64,000 nucleotides of DNA from Jeotgalibaca porci (GCF_011299095.1 NZ_CP049889.1:346501-410500); one strand, 5' to 3'. Counted from the stretch's first letter, positions 39,536 to 49,926 are shown. The notes: generated from the sequence alone by a model not told the origin. Numbers and translations are program-made.

Positions 39536-40231
39536 TTATCCTTTATTCGTCAATGCTTGGTAAGCAACCCGTGCCGCAGCCTGCTCAGCAGCTTTTTTGC
39601 TCGTACCTGCACCTTTTCCTAATTCTTTTCCGTCGGCCTCTACTGCCACTTCAAAGCGCTTGGCATGCGAAGGGCCATCTTCTAGTAATAGAACATATTT
39701 GATTGAAATATCTCCATTTTTTTGTAATTCTTCTTGCAACAATGTTTTGAAATCCATCGCATGTGAAAAAGCATCCTCTTTTATGGAGTCGAGAACCACT
39801 TGTTTGATAAATTTTTGGGCGGCATTCATTCCTTGGTCCAAGAATAAAGCACCAATAAAGGCTTCAAACAAATCACACAAAAGTGCGGGTCTCTTCCGAC
39901 CATTCATATTCTCTTCCCCTTTTCCAAGGCGAATATAATTATCGAAGCGGCATTCATGTGCAAAATGAGCTAAACTCGGCTCACATACAATTTGCGCACG
40001 CAGACGTGTCAGCTTTCCTTCTGGCCAATTCGAATAATGATGGAATAGAAATTCCGATACCGCAATCTCCAAAACAGCATCCCCTAAAAATTCCAAACGC
40101 TCATTGTGTTTCATTCTCTGGTGACGATGCTCATTCACATATGATGAATGGGTAAATGCCTCTACTAACAACATTTCATTCTTAAACTGAATCCCATACT
40201 CATCCTCAATCATTTTTATTAATTCTTTCAT
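39536..40231 (-). CDS. rnc: Ribonuclease III
   Basis: Double-strand-specific endonuclease for rRNA maturation and RNA decay. The 231-residue protein has the catalytic signature ERLEFLGDAVLEI, the later DLFEAFIGALFLDQG, and a C-terminal double-stranded RNA-binding domain from about residue 158 (ending GTSKKAAEQAAARVAYQAL). The ATG at 40229-40231 has GGAGGAGG upstream. It heads rnc-smc-HAD-ftsY. Confidence 0.96.
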   Translation of the reverse strand: MKELIKMIEDEYGIQFKNEMLLVEAFTHSSYVNEHRHQRMKHNERLEFLGDAVLEIAVSEFLFHHYSNWPEGKLTRLRAQIVCEPSLAHFAHECRFDNYIRLGKGEENMNGRKRPALLCDLFEAFIGALFLDQGMNAAQKFIKQVVLDSIKEDAFSHAMDFKTLLQEELQKNGDISIKYVLLLEDGPSHAKRFEVAVEADGKELGKGAGTSKKAAEQAAARVAYQALTNKG

Positions 40232-40346
40232 TCTGTATCCTCCTCCCATGTCATTAAAAATCCGTACCTTTTCATTATACGCCAAATTAAGCCATTTTTC
40301 ATTAAAAGATGGCGAATATAATCACGTACGACTGGCTACTATCCAA

Positions 40347-40376
40347 TTAAAAAAGGACTGAGATTTCTCTCAGTCC
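40347..40376 (-). terminator. Rho-independent terminator of the opp operon
   Basis: Minus-strand perfect 9-bp stem (GGACTGAGA / TCTCAGTCC) with a GAAA tetraloop and six T residues, 21 bases after oppA. Confidence 0.92.
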
Positions 40377-40397
40377 ATAAGATTAGGTTCGGTTATG

Positions 40398-42203
40398 TTA
40401 GTATGCTGCTTCAGATGTAAGTTCTACTACTTCCCATCCGTCTGTAGTTCCGTAAGTGATGTCATAGTTTTTAACGCGGTTATTAACTGCGAATACTTCT
40501 GATCTCCACAATGTAGGAATTACAGGAACGTTTTCGAACATATGCTCTTGCCATTCGTTGAACGCATCAAATTTGAAATCTGGATCAAATGCGTCTTGAG
40601 AATTGATTTTGTTCAAGATTGCAGTGTTTTCTTCATTCACATAACGTGTGTAGTTAAACGCTGCTGTTTCGCCGTATAGACCAGTTGGGTTTGGATCATG
40701 TCCAGTTCCCCAAGCTCCTTGGTAAACATCAATTTCTTCGTTATCAGCTTCAAGCATATCGTAGAATGCTTGGAACTCGATTAGACGACCAGTTGATAAC
40801 TCTACTTTCAATCCGATGTTTTCCCATTCTTGGATGTAGTACTGTGCGATTGGCTCAGCAGTAGCACCACCTGACATAGAAGCGAATTTGATTACTAATT
40901 CTTCGCCTTCTGGTGTTTCACGGAAGCCGTCTCCGTCAGTATCAACATAGCCAGCATCATCAAGGATTTGCTCAGCTTTTTCAGTATCTTGGTAGTATCC
41001 TTCAATTTCAGTGTTAACATAATCACCGAATACTGGTGGAATCATACCTTTTGCGTTTTCACGTAGTCCTTGGTAGAACTCAGCAGCAATTGCATTGTTA
41101 TCAATTGCATAAGCCATTGCTTGACGCAAGTTTACATCAGCCATTTTAGCATCTGGGTTATAAACGTTTTTAGACGCTTCTGCATCCCAGTTACCCAGTT
41201 TGAATCCTAAGTATGTATAAGCCAATTGTTGACGACCTAGAAGACTGAAGTTCTCAGCATCTTTATAAGTGTCATATTGATCTGTAGGCATAGAAGCTAC
41301 GTCATAGTTACCATTGTTCATTTCTGAAACGATTGTTTCAGGAGCAATAACATCTACAATAACGCCGTCCAATTTAGGAGCGCCTTTCCAGTAATGTTCG
41401 TTCGCTTCGTATTCAACAGACTCACCCGGTGTAATTGATTTAACACGGAATGGACCTGCTCCTACTGGCGTATTACGAACTTCTGGTGCAGCTGCCATAT
41501 CAGCAATTGCTACGTTTTCCAATTGGTGTTTCGGCATTGGGTAACCCCAGATACCACCACCTGATTGAAGGATTGATGGGTTAACCTCAATGTATTCAAT
41601 TGTTAGGTTTTGGTCGTCTGTGATTGTAATACCTGAAATTGTATCAGCTTCGCCAGCTTTATATTCTGCCATACCTACGATGTTTTCAAAATCTGCACCG
41701 TAACGTACACCAGTATATTCTGGGCTACCAATAACTTCGTACGAGAACAATACGTCTTCAGTTGTCAAAGGCTCGCCGTCAGACCATTTAAGATCGTCTT
41801 TCAAAGTGATTGCAATTGTTTTAGCTTCTTCGTCAAATTCGAAAGTAGCCATACCGTCTTGAGACAACATGAAGCTTTCGTCAACTGAGAATAGTGATTC
41901 ATGTGTGAATCCCATTAATTCTGAGTCGTACCCATCTTCGTAGAACTCTGGACTGAAGATACCTTGGAATGGTGAACTAGCTACCATTGCATAGCGTAAC
42001 GTTCCACCTTCGATTGCATCTTCGTCGTTTGACATAACTGTTTCGAACTCAACAACACCGCTTTCCTCACCGTTTGCTGTTGATTCTGTTTCTGATACCG
42101 AAGTATCTGTTGATGACGTTTCTTCACCTTCGCCGCCAGTACAAGCAGCTAGAGTTAGCGCAAATGCCGCTAAAGAAACAAGACCTAATTTTTTCTTGAA
42201 CAT
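40398..42203 (-). CDS. oppA: Oligopeptide ABC transporter substrate-binding lipoprotein
   Basis: A 601-residue extracytoplasmic receptor of the SBP_bac_5 family. A lipoprotein signal with lipobox LAAC (Cys21) is followed by a Ser/Thr/Glu-rich linker to about residue 60. The mature part has the family features FSYEVIGSPEYTG, LKWSDGEPLTTEDV and VNLRQAMAYAIDNNAIA. It should bind peptides outside the membrane and deliver them to OppBC. It is last in the operon and followed by a strong terminator. Peptide versus other substrate preference cannot be settled. Confidence 0.92.
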   Translation of the reverse strand: MFKKKLGLVSLAAFALTLAACTGGEGEETSSTDTSVSETESTANGEESGVVEFETVMSNDEDAIEGGTLRYAMVASSPFQGIFSPEFYEDGYDSELMGFTHESLFSVDESFMLSQDGMATFEFDEEAKTIAITLKDDLKWSDGEPLTTEDVLFSYEVIGSPEYTGVRYGADFENIVGMAEYKAGEADTISGITITDDQNLTIEYIEVNPSILQSGGGIWGYPMPKHQLENVAIADMAAAPEVRNTPVGAGPFRVKSITPGESVEYEANEHYWKGAPKLDGVIVDVIAPETIVSEMNNGNYDVASMPTDQYDTYKDAENFSLLGRQQLAYTYLGFKLGNWDAEASKNVYNPDAKMADVNLRQAMAYAIDNNAIAAEFYQGLRENAKGMIPPVFGDYVNTEIEGYYQDTEKAEQILDDAGYVDTDGDGFRETPEGEELVIKFASMSGGATAEPIAQYYIQEWENIGLKVELSTGRLIEFQAFYDMLEADNEEIDVYQGAWGTGHDPNPTGLYGETAAFNYTRYVNEENTAILNKINSQDAFDPDFKFDAFNEWQEHMFENVPVIPTLWRSEVFAVNNRVKNYDITYGTTDGWEVVELTSEAAY

Positions 42204-42221
42204 TGTATTTCCTCCCTTTTC

Positions 42222-43172
42222 CTAACCTAATCTTTGTTTAGAGTCTGCCGCACGCTGCAACGCTTGGCCGACATAGTTTATGCTCAACATTAACACTAAA
42301 ATTAGCATTGATGCTGGCAGCCAAACCCATGTTTTATTCTCGATGACATCTGGGGATGTCGCAAACCCAATAAGTGTACCTAAACTTGGAACAGATGGCG
42401 GTAATCCGAAGCCTAAGAAACTTAGACCTGTTTCGATACCGATATTCCCTGCAAAGTTCAATGTCGAGTTAACGATAATCAATGAACTCAAGTTTGGCAT
42501 TACTTCACGGAACATTATTTTGAAATCACTGGTACCCAATGTTTTCGATGCATTTACATAATCTCGTTCTGATTCGGATAGCGTACGGCTTCGGAAAATC
42601 CGCGCCTTACCAACCCAACTGAACGCACTCATGATTAATACAAACGTCACAATGTTATATTCACTTACCATTGATACAAAAACAATAATAATCATATTAG
42701 TAGGTAAAACCATAATAAAGTCTACGATACGCATCAAAATGTTATCGATAATTCCACCGTAGTAACCAGAAATAATTCCTAGTCCAATTCCAATGACACC
42801 AGTGATAATCGTTACACTGAAACCGATGATAATTGAGTTACGGGCACCAATAAACAACTGTCCAAATACATCACGACCACCTTCGTCAGCTCCAAGGAGA
42901 TATTCAACCCCCGGTGCTTCGTAGCGGTTCAAGATATGAACACGCATCACTTGATCTTGATCAAAGAAAGCAAATGATCCAATAAAAATAACTAACAGCA
43001 AAGTAATTAATAAGCCTAAGGAGAACATGGCTAATTTGTCTTTTTTAAACTCACGAGCGATAACTGCAAAACCAACGACAGCACCTTGCTCTTCAGCAGA
43101 TTCAACTAATGTATCCAAGTGCGCATTTACATCTTCGGCACTTGCTTGTTTTTTTTCTTCTTCAGGTAGCAT
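42222..43172 (-). CDS. oppC: Oligopeptide ABC transporter permease OppC
   Basis: A 316-residue permease with one N-terminal helix (about residues 50-72), an extracytoplasmic segment containing LLGADEGGRDVFGQLF, and five further helices. The EAA coupling motif region reads YVNASKTLGTSDFKIMFREVMPN. The N-terminal 45 residues form a hydrophilic cytoplasmic extension. It is 28 bases after oppB and 18 before oppA. Confidence 0.93.
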   Translation of the reverse strand: MLPEEEKKQASAEDVNAHLDTLVESAEEQGAVVGFAVIAREFKKDKLAMFSLGLLITLLLVIFIGSFAFFDQDQVMRVHILNRYEAPGVEYLLGADEGGRDVFGQLFIGARNSIIIGFSVTIITGVIGIGLGIISGYYGGIIDNILMRIVDFIMVLPTNMIIIVFVSMVSEYNIVTFVLIMSAFSWVGKARIFRSRTLSESERDYVNASKTLGTSDFKIMFREVMPNLSSLIIVNSTLNFAGNIGIETGLSFLGFGLPPSVPSLGTLIGFATSPDVIENKTWVWLPASMLILVLMLSINYVGQALQRAADSKQRLG

Positions 43173-43200
43173 TTTATAACCTCCATTTCTTTCTTAATTT

Positions 43201-44163
43201 CTACTCAATACGGATACGCGGATCGACGATACTCATGATGATATCAGATAGTAACGTACCGAATAACGCAGTTAATCCAAATAGTAGAATTAAAGCGGTG
43301 ATGACACTGTAGTCTCTGGCTCCAAGTGAATCGATAAATAGACGACCCATCCCAGGGAATGAGAAAATCCGTTCGATAAAGATAGATCCACCAATTAAAC
43401 CAGTGATGTCATAACCTAAAAATGAAGCGATTGGTAAAATAGAGTTACGGAAAATATGTTTGTTATAAACAACTTTTTCTGGAACACCTTTTGCACGGGC
43501 AGTTTTTACATAATCTTCTTGCTTCGCATCAATAACTCCGGTACGCAGATATTGAATCGTACTCGTTGTTGCTAATAATGCATATGAAAGTGCCGGAAGA
43601 ATCAAGTGGTAGAAACGACTCCAGATGTATTCCAACGTACCTTTTTCAAGTCCTGATCCAACAGTTCCTCTTGTTGGGAACCAGCCCAAAGTGAAACCGA
43701 AGATCCAGATTAATAAAAGTGCAAAAACGAAAGTAGGAATAGCAAAACTCACATAGTTATAGAAACTGATTGCTTTGTCTCCCCATGAACCGTTACGACG
43801 GCCTGCATACATACCTAAAGGCAGTGCGATTAAATATGTAAAGATTAAAGATACGATAGATAACCAAATTGTATTACCAACACGTTGGCCAATTAATTCG
43901 GCAACTGGAATTTTGTACGTGTAGCTCTTTCCAAAGTCTCCTTGGATAGCATTCGTAATCCAATCCCAATATTGCACATACCACGGATTGTTTAATCCGG
44001 CTGCTTCACGTAGTTTTTCGATTGTAGCAGGATCCATGTCTGGTGTAATCAGACCCGTAAACGGATCTCCCGGCATGATTTGTGCCATCAAGAATACAAG
44101 CAAGCTCAAAATAAAAATTTGCGGAATCATAACTAAAATACGTCTTAATATCGTTTTCCACAT
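43201..44163 (-). CDS. oppB: Oligopeptide ABC transporter permease OppB
   Basis: A 320-residue permease beginning WKTILRRILVMIPQIFILSL, typical of OppB/DppB. The EAA loop reads YVKTARAKGVPEKVVYNKHIFRN. Six membrane helices are apparent. The ribosome binding site GGGAGGTG overlaps the oppF stop, so the operon is tightly coupled. Confidence 0.94.
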   Translation of the reverse strand: MWKTILRRILVMIPQIFILSLLVFLMAQIMPGDPFTGLITPDMDPATIEKLREAAGLNNPWYVQYWDWITNAIQGDFGKSYTYKIPVAELIGQRVGNTIWLSIVSLIFTYLIALPLGMYAGRRNGSWGDKAISFYNYVSFAIPTFVFALLLIWIFGFTLGWFPTRGTVGSGLEKGTLEYIWSRFYHLILPALSYALLATTSTIQYLRTGVIDAKQEDYVKTARAKGVPEKVVYNKHIFRNSILPIASFLGYDITGLIGGSIFIERIFSFPGMGRLFIDSLGARDYSVITALILLFGLTALFGTLLSDIIMSIVDPRIRIE

Positions 44164-44166
44164 AAT

Positions 44167-45117
44167 CTAGGCACCTCCCTTAATATCGCTTGGTCGGATG
44201 GCAACTTTATGTGTATCGGATAGAGAAGTCAGATCGTAAACACGACCATTTTCGTCATAATATTTCTCTTGATTTTGTGTATATTCTTGCTCAACAGCAA
44301 TACGTGCTGCTCTATGGTGCGCACGGTTGACAGGATCCATAACTGGAATAGCTGACAACAAACGTTTTGTATAAATATGCTGTGGATTAGAATAAATATC
44401 TTGTTTATTACCAAACTCAACAAAACGACCACGGTACATAATTGCTAAATCTTCACACATGTGTTTCACAACACCCAAGTCATGGGAAATAAATAAGTAA
44501 GACACATTGTATTCTTCTTGAATACGTTTCATAAAGTTTAAAACTTGCGCTTGTACAGATAAGTCAAGTGCAGAGGTTGGTTCGTCAGCGATGATTAATT
44601 TTGGATTTGTGGCAACAGCACGGGCAACCCCAATACGTTGTCTTTGTCCACCAGAGAACTCATGTGAGTATTTATATAAAGCATCTTCTGGTAACCCAAC
44701 AATATCCAATAATTCAATAACGCGACGTTTCGTTTCAGCCGGTGAGAAGCGCTCAAAGTTATCAAGCGGCTCTGAGATGATATCCAGAACACGTTTTCTC
44801 GGGTTCAAACTTGAGATGGAGTCTTGGAAAATCATTTGAACGTTTCTGTTATATGGAGACGTCCGTTTACGCGCTTTGTTTGTCACGTCTTCGCCTTCAT
44901 AAATAACTTGTCCACTTGTAATTCTTTCCAAGCCAATGATTGCTTTACCGATTGTAGATTTACCAGAACCGGACTCACCAACCAAACCGTAAGTTTTTCC
45001 TTCTTCGATTTCCATACTTACACCGTCAACAGCGTTAACATGGTCTGTAACGCGGTTCCAGAAACCACTTCTGATCGGATAATGTACTTTTAAATCTTTA
45101 ATTTGCATAAAACCCAA
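44167..45117 (-). CDS. oppF: Oligopeptide ABC transporter ATPase OppF
   Basis: A 316-residue ATPase with P-loop GLVGESGSGKST, signature EFSGGQRQRIGVARA, Walker B LIIADEPTSALD and the C-terminal oligopeptide-transport extension (HIYTKRLLSAIPVMDP). The start is uncertain. ATG at 45108 lies 18 bases from the nearest GGAGG, while TTG at 45115-45117 is 9 bases away and starts one base after the oppD stop, so the TTG is chosen. It acts with OppD on the cytoplasmic face. Confidence 0.9.
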   Translation of the reverse strand: MGFMQIKDLKVHYPIRSGFWNRVTDHVNAVDGVSMEIEEGKTYGLVGESGSGKSTIGKAIIGLERITSGQVIYEGEDVTNKARKRTSPYNRNVQMIFQDSISSLNPRKRVLDIISEPLDNFERFSPAETKRRVIELLDIVGLPEDALYKYSHEFSGGQRQRIGVARAVATNPKLIIADEPTSALDLSVQAQVLNFMKRIQEEYNVSYLFISHDLGVVKHMCEDLAIMYRGRFVEFGNKQDIYSNPQHIYTKRLLSAIPVMDPVNRAHHRAARIAVEQEYTQNQEKYYDENGRVYDLTSLSDTHKVAIRPSDIKGGA

Positions 45118-45118
45118 A

Positions 45119-46129
45119 TTATTCAGCCTCCCCTTCGAAATGGAAATGTTCATGACATGTACATCTCACAAAATGATTAGGAGCAATTTCATGTAATGTT
45201 GGATTTTCTTCGTGATCTTCAGCCGGTATCCAAGGAATACGGCTTGCAAAACGACAGCCTACTCGCGGTAGGTTCTTCAATGAAGGAACAGTTCCTTGAA
45301 TAACGTGTAAGTCTTGTGACTCACCTTGTAGTTCTTCAGATTGCGGAATAGACTTCAATAATGAACGCGTATAGGGATGCTTCGGATTCGTGAATAATTC
45401 CTCTGCAGTCGCCATTTCAACAATTTGTCCTGCATACATAACTGCAACTCGGTCCGCTGTTTCAGCAACAACACCAAGGTCATGGGTAATCAGGATAATT
45501 CCTGTTTCCATTTCGTCTTGTAATTCTTTCATTAAATCTAAGATTTGTGCTTGGATTGTAACGTCAAGCGCTGTCGTAGGCTCATCAGCGATTAAAATCG
45601 GTGGCTTACATGATAAAGCAATAGCGATTACAACACGTTGACGCATCCCACCGGATAACTCATGGGGATATTGTCTTGCGACACGTTGTGGTTTTGGAAT
45701 TCCCACTTGGTCTAATAATTCAAGAACACGTGCTTTGCGAGCTGCTGAATCCATTTTTGTATGATGAATAAGTGCTTCCTCAATTTGATCGGACACAGTC
45801 ATCAATGGGTTCAATGCTCCCAGTGGATCTTGGAAAATCATACCGATGTCGTTACCACGAATACGGTTGTAAAGTGTTTCGTTTAAATCAATTAAATTTA
45901 AATCTTGGTACACAACTTCACCGGAGATACGTGTATTAGCCTTATTGTGTAAACCTACTATTGTAGTAGCTAATGTACTCTTACCTGATCCGGATTCACC
46001 CACAATTGCTAATATTTCATTCTTCTCTAGTGTGAAAGAAACATCGTCAACAGCATCGTAATAGTCGTCTTTTATTCTGAACGCTGTATGGAGATGATTT
46101 ATCTCCAGTAGTGGTTTCCCTGTCTGCAT
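45119..46129 (-). CDS. oppD: Oligopeptide ABC transporter ATPase OppD
   Basis: A 336-residue ATPase: P-loop AIVGESGSGKSTLA, MIFQDPLGALNPLMTV, signature ELSGGMRQRVVIAIA, Walker B ILIADEPTTALDV. The C-terminus has the cysteine pattern of the oligo/dipeptide family (VGCRFASRIP, then HFVRCTCHEH), which in some homologues binds an iron-sulfur cluster. First gene of the oppDFBCA operon, with AGGAGGAGGG before the ATG and a strong promoter 133-161 bases upstream. Confidence 0.93.
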   Translation of the reverse strand: MQTGKPLLEINHLHTAFRIKDDYYDAVDDVSFTLEKNEILAIVGESGSGKSTLATTIVGLHNKANTRISGEVVYQDLNLIDLNETLYNRIRGNDIGMIFQDPLGALNPLMTVSDQIEEALIHHTKMDSAARKARVLELLDQVGIPKPQRVARQYPHELSGGMRQRVVIAIALSCKPPILIADEPTTALDVTIQAQILDLMKELQDEMETGIILITHDLGVVAETADRVAVMYAGQIVEMATAEELFTNPKHPYTRSLLKSIPQSEELQGESQDLHVIQGTVPSLKNLPRVGCRFASRIPWIPAEDHEENPTLHEIAPNHFVRCTCHEHFHFEGEAE

Positions 46130-46261
46130 GGGATACCCTCCTCCTAACTAATGAACATTCGTTTTTTCAAGCTTTTAAATTATTTTTTTGTTTATTTAAC
46201 AAAAAAACGACTTAATAACTTGTTTATTTTGAACTCATCAGTGTGTTTATTAATATTTCTC

Positions 46262-46290
46262 ATTATACTGACTAAAAATTAGAAAGACAA
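46262..46290 (-). promoter_or_regulatory. Promoter of the opp operon
   Basis: TTGTCT (46285-46290), 17-base spacer, TATAAT (46262-46267) on the minus strand. The leader to oppD is about 120 bases, AT-rich, with no clear riboswitch or terminator. Confidence 0.8.
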
Positions 46291-46351
46291 CCCTTTTTTC
46301 ATCATTTCTTAACTTAACCTCAAAATAGTGCCGTTTTCGAACAATAGTTTG

Positions 46352-46395
46352 AGAAAGAGCAACATTACCAAAACTTAACAGGTCCTGTTGCTCTT
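46352..46395 (-). terminator. Probable terminator after acpP
   Basis: Perfect 10-bp inverted repeat AAGAGCAACA / TGTTGCTCTT (46355-46364 and 46386-46395) beginning 9 bases after acpP. The T tract on the minus strand is short (TTTC), so efficiency is uncertain. Confidence 0.55.
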
Positions 46396-46404
46396 ATAAA
46401 GAAT

Positions 46405-46647
46405 TTAGTTATTTGCTGAATCGATGTAATCAACTGCATCTCCGACTGTAATAATCTTTTCTGCGTCTTCATCGGAAATTTGGATTGAAAATACGTCTTC
46501 TAATTCCATAATTAACTCTACAACGTCAAGTGAGTCGGCTCCCAAATCTTCTTGGAATGTAAGGTCACGAGAGATTTTCTCCGCGTCCACACCAAATCGT
46601 TCAATAATCATTGAAGAAATTCTTTCTAGTGTTGTATTCTCTGACAA
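46405..46647 (-). CDS. acpP: Acyl carrier protein
   Basis: An 80-residue acidic carrier of fatty acid synthesis; the phosphopantetheine serine is in [19 protein letters not shown]. The TTG at 46645-46647 has AGGAGG seven bases upstream and gives [14 protein letters not shown], the natural N-terminus. The longer frame adds 13 residues with no family match. It follows plsX by about 100 bases. In Bacillus fabD and fabG lie between plsX and acpP; they are absent here. Confidence 0.95.
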   Translation of the reverse strand: MSENTTLERISSMIIERFGVDAEKISRDLTFQEDLGADSLDVVELIMELEDVFSIQISDEDAEKIITVGDAVDYIDSANN

Positions 46648-46748
46648 AATAGCACCTCCTACCCAATACGTTTCATTGATTAACAAAAAAACATCTGTTT
46701 GAATTTCACATAAGCTATTTTACCGTTATGCTAATATTTTGTCCAATA

Positions 46749-47771
46749 CTATTTCAAATTGCTCTCTTTCGGGTGCGTTTCGAAATGTGTAACTAAATCA
46801 GGAATAACGTGCGATGAGATGATTTTTCTGATTTGCTTAATCGTATAGTAGACTGCAACCTTATCTGCTGAACCGTGTGTCTTCACGACCGGGGCGCGTA
46901 ATCCAAATAAAACTGCACCACCATGTTTCGAATAGTCCATCGTGTCTTTCACACTACCCAATGCATCCTTAATTAGTAAGCCGCCCAACTTCGATTTCAC
47001 GCCCCCTGACATAATGCTGCTCTTCATGAGCTTCATCAAGCCAAATGCCGTTCCTTCGATTGTCTTAAGCACGGCATTTCCGGTAAAGCCATCTGTTACG
47101 ATAACATCAGCGTCCCCGGATAATAACTCACGCGCTTCGATATTTCCGATAAAGTGCAAGGATTCTTCTGCTTCTAGTAGTTCGTAAGTCTTTTTAGATA
47201 GGTCGCTTCCCTTACTTGCTTCCGCACCATTATTCAACAAAGCAACTTTTGGTTTCTCTTTTCCTAATACAAATTGTGCGTAATAAGAACCCAAGATACC
47301 AAATTGCAAGAGATTTTCCGGTTTAGAGTCCGAGTTGGCACCGACATCCATAAAAACGAATTGATCATCCTTACCAATAACAGGTAAGATTGGCATTAAG
47401 CCTGGTCGATCAATTCCTTTAATACGTCCGATAATTAATAAGCCTGCAGCTAGCAATGCGCCTGTATTCCCAGCTGAGAAAAGTGCGTCTGCTTCTCCTT
47501 CTTTAACGGCACGCGCAGCTAAGACCATTGAGGCATCCCTTTTCGAACGGATAGCACGGACAGGTTCGTCGTCACTGTTAATTTTTTCGTTTGTATGAAC
47601 AATTTTAATTTTATCGGTATTATATGACTCTCCCAAAATAGGTTTAATCTGTTCACCATCGCCATACAGAATAAATTCTACATCTGAATACTCTTTGGCA
47701 GCGAGAAGAATACCTTCTACGATTGCTTGTGGTGCGTGATCTCCGCCCATGGCATCGACTGCTATTTTCAT
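46749..47771 (-). CDS. plsX: Phosphate acyltransferase PlsX
   Basis: Converts acyl-ACP to acyl-phosphate for PlsY, the first step of phospholipid synthesis. The 340-residue protein has the family start [38 protein letters not shown]-like region ([16 protein letters not shown]) and [16 protein letters not shown]. Peripheral membrane enzyme. It lies 76 bases after recG; no fapR is seen between them. Probably co-transcribed with acpP. Confidence 0.96.
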   Translation of the reverse strand: MKIAVDAMGGDHAPQAIVEGILLAAKEYSDVEFILYGDGEQIKPILGESYNTDKIKIVHTNEKINSDDEPVRAIRSKRDASMVLAARAVKEGEADALFSAGNTGALLAAGLLIIGRIKGIDRPGLMPILPVIGKDDQFVFMDVGANSDSKPENLLQFGILGSYYAQFVLGKEKPKVALLNNGAEASKGSDLSKKTYELLEAEESLHFIGNIEARELLSGDADVIVTDGFTGNAVLKTIEGTAFGLMKLMKSSIMSGGVKSKLGGLLIKDALGSVKDTMDYSKHGGAVLFGLRAPVVKTHGSADKVAVYYTIKQIRKIISSHVIPDLVTHFETHPKESNLK

Positions 47772-47847
47772 TATCCTACCTTCTTTCTTTTATCACTAAA
47801 ATCTATTTTAGAGAAGCGACACGTGAATGTCATCTTTTTCCGTTATT

Positions 47848-49893
47848 TTATTGAAATTTTTTTGCAAGATTTCCTTCTGAATCTAAGTAGTTCCTTAAAG
47901 AAGTAAAGTCTGAATCCTCGAAAAAGGTCTGATCGCTCAGCATGAGGATAACGTCACGGTTAGCCGTTTCTAACACTTCCGCATGTTTGATGACATCTGC
48001 ATATTTAAACTCCGGCATACCCGCTTGTTTGACACCGAAGACATCACCTGAACCTCTTAATTCCAAATCTTTCTGACTCAAATAGAAGCCATCTGTCGAC
48101 TCTGTCATAATCTGCATCCGTTCTTTACCGATTTCCGTTTTAGGATTCGCCAATAATAGACAATACGATTCTGCACTCCCACGTCCAACCCGTCCGCGCA
48201 ACTGATGCAGTTGTGCCAATCCGAATCTTTCAGCATCTTGTATAACCATTACGGTAGCATTCGGGACGTTTAATCCAACCTCAATAACGGTTGTCGAGAC
48301 GAGTACCTGATAGCGGTTATCTTTGAAGGCATGCATAATAGCATCCTTCTCTTCAGCTTTCTGTCTCCCATGAAGAAGACCGATTTCCCACTCACCTTTA
48401 TAAAAGTCGACCACCTTCTGATGCATTTCTTCAGCATTTTTTAGGTCAATCAGTTCTGATTTCTCTATTAAAGGTGTAATGATATAAGCTTGACGCCCTT
48501 TTCTCAGTTCTTTCTCGATAAAGGTTAAGGCTTGCAGCAATTGATCGGACTTACTCCAAACTGTTCGTATCGGAATACGGCCGTCCGGCATTTGCGCCAA
48601 AATAGAAACGTCCATCTCACCCATCAACGTAATGGCCAAGGTTCGTGGAATAGGCGTCGCTGTCATGTATAAGACATTCGGGTTTGTCCCTTTTTCATTC
48701 AATTTTTGGCGTTGGTTGACACCAAAACGGTGCTGCTCATCCGTAATGACCAGTCCTAAATGATTAAAAACCACGTCATCTTGAATTAAAGCATGCGTTC
48801 CAATCACTAAATCCAAAGAGCCCTCCGCCAACTGTTCGAGAATTTCTCTTCGTGCCTTCGTCTTCGTACTTCCGGTCAACAAAGCCACTGAATAATCGGT
48901 ATCTGCGAAGAACGCTTCAATGGTTTGAAAATGTTGCTCTGCAAGTATTTCGGTTGGAACCATAAAGGCACCTTGATAGCCGCCTAAAATGGTTGCTACA
49001 AGCGCGATGACAGCAACAACTGTCTTCCCACTCCCAACATCCCCTTGAAGCAGCCTGTTCATCTCAAATGGCGCGCGTAAGTCCCGACAAATTTCATTGA
49101 CGACTTTCTTTTGACCATCTGTCAATTCAAAAGGCAAAACCTGAATGAACTGTTTCAGTTTTTCAACATCGTAAATAATCGGTTGGCCTTGATGACTCGC
49201 CTTCCGCTTAAAACGAATGAGTTGTAGCTTTAATTGATAAATTAAGAATTCCTGGTATACAATTTGGCGGGTAGCCTGCTGAAATTCTTCTTGCGTCTGT
49301 GGGAAGTGCATCGCTTTAATGGCGTCCTTGTGAGACATCAATCGGTATTGTTGACGCAACGATTCTGGGACCACTTCCGGAATCATTGCATAATAGTCCT
49401 CAAGCGCACTTTGAATCAGCGTTAATAACGTTTTTTGTTTGATGCTCTTATTAACATGATAAACTGATTCAAAGTCTTGACTATCCTGGTCTCCATTTGA
49501 TCCCAATATCTTGAATCCACCTAAACTTTGACGCATCCCATCCCATTTACCAAAGATGGCAATTTCTTCTTCAAGGTAAATTTTATCTTTTAAATAGGGT
49601 TGGTTGAAAAATGTCACGCCGATAACCGCACTGTCAAGTGCTAACTTAAATGAGAGGCGACTCTTTCGGTATCCATAATGTTGTACAACCGGTTGTGTGA
49701 CCACCCTGCCTTTTAACGTTACTTTTTCTTGATCTTCGATTTCATCGAGTGATCGAACTTGAATATCTTCGTAGCGGAAAGGAAAATGTGTTATTAGATC
49801 ATAGATAGAATAGATACCTAAAGAGTGGAGTGCTTCCAAGCGCTTAGCTCCTACGCCACTTAATACCTCTACCGAGTCTTGGATTGACCTCAT
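47848..49893 (-). CDS. recG: ATP-dependent DNA helicase RecG
   Basis: Branched-DNA helicase for fork reversal and recombination repair. The 681-residue protein has the N-terminal OB/wedge domain (LKGRVVTQPVVQ), then helicase motifs LLQGDVGSGKTVVAVIAL, TDEQHRFGV (DEAH-like DEQH), MTATPIPRTLAIT, and the RecG-specific TRG region QLRGRVGRG with the C-terminal part GSGDVFGVKQAGMPEF. Followed by plsX. A strong hairpin lies between fakA and this gene. Confidence 0.96.
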   Translation of the reverse strand: MRSIQDSVEVLSGVGAKRLEALHSLGIYSIYDLITHFPFRYEDIQVRSLDEIEDQEKVTLKGRVVTQPVVQHYGYRKSRLSFKLALDSAVIGVTFFNQPYLKDKIYLEEEIAIFGKWDGMRQSLGGFKILGSNGDQDSQDFESVYHVNKSIKQKTLLTLIQSALEDYYAMIPEVVPESLRQQYRLMSHKDAIKAMHFPQTQEEFQQATRQIVYQEFLIYQLKLQLIRFKRKASHQGQPIIYDVEKLKQFIQVLPFELTDGQKKVVNEICRDLRAPFEMNRLLQGDVGSGKTVVAVIALVATILGGYQGAFMVPTEILAEQHFQTIEAFFADTDYSVALLTGSTKTKARREILEQLAEGSLDLVIGTHALIQDDVVFNHLGLVITDEQHRFGVNQRQKLNEKGTNPNVLYMTATPIPRTLAITLMGEMDVSILAQMPDGRIPIRTVWSKSDQLLQALTFIEKELRKGRQAYIITPLIEKSELIDLKNAEEMHQKVVDFYKGEWEIGLLHGRQKAEEKDAIMHAFKDNRYQVLVSTTVIEVGLNVPNATVMVIQDAERFGLAQLHQLRGRVGRGSAESYCLLLANPKTEIGKERMQIMTESTDGFYLSQKDLELRGSGDVFGVKQAGMPEFKYADVIKHAEVLETANRDVILMLSDQTFFEDSDFTSLRNYLDSEGNLAKKFQ

Positions 49894-49926
49894 ACGAAAG
49901 TAAACCTCCCTTCACTTCAAACTAAT

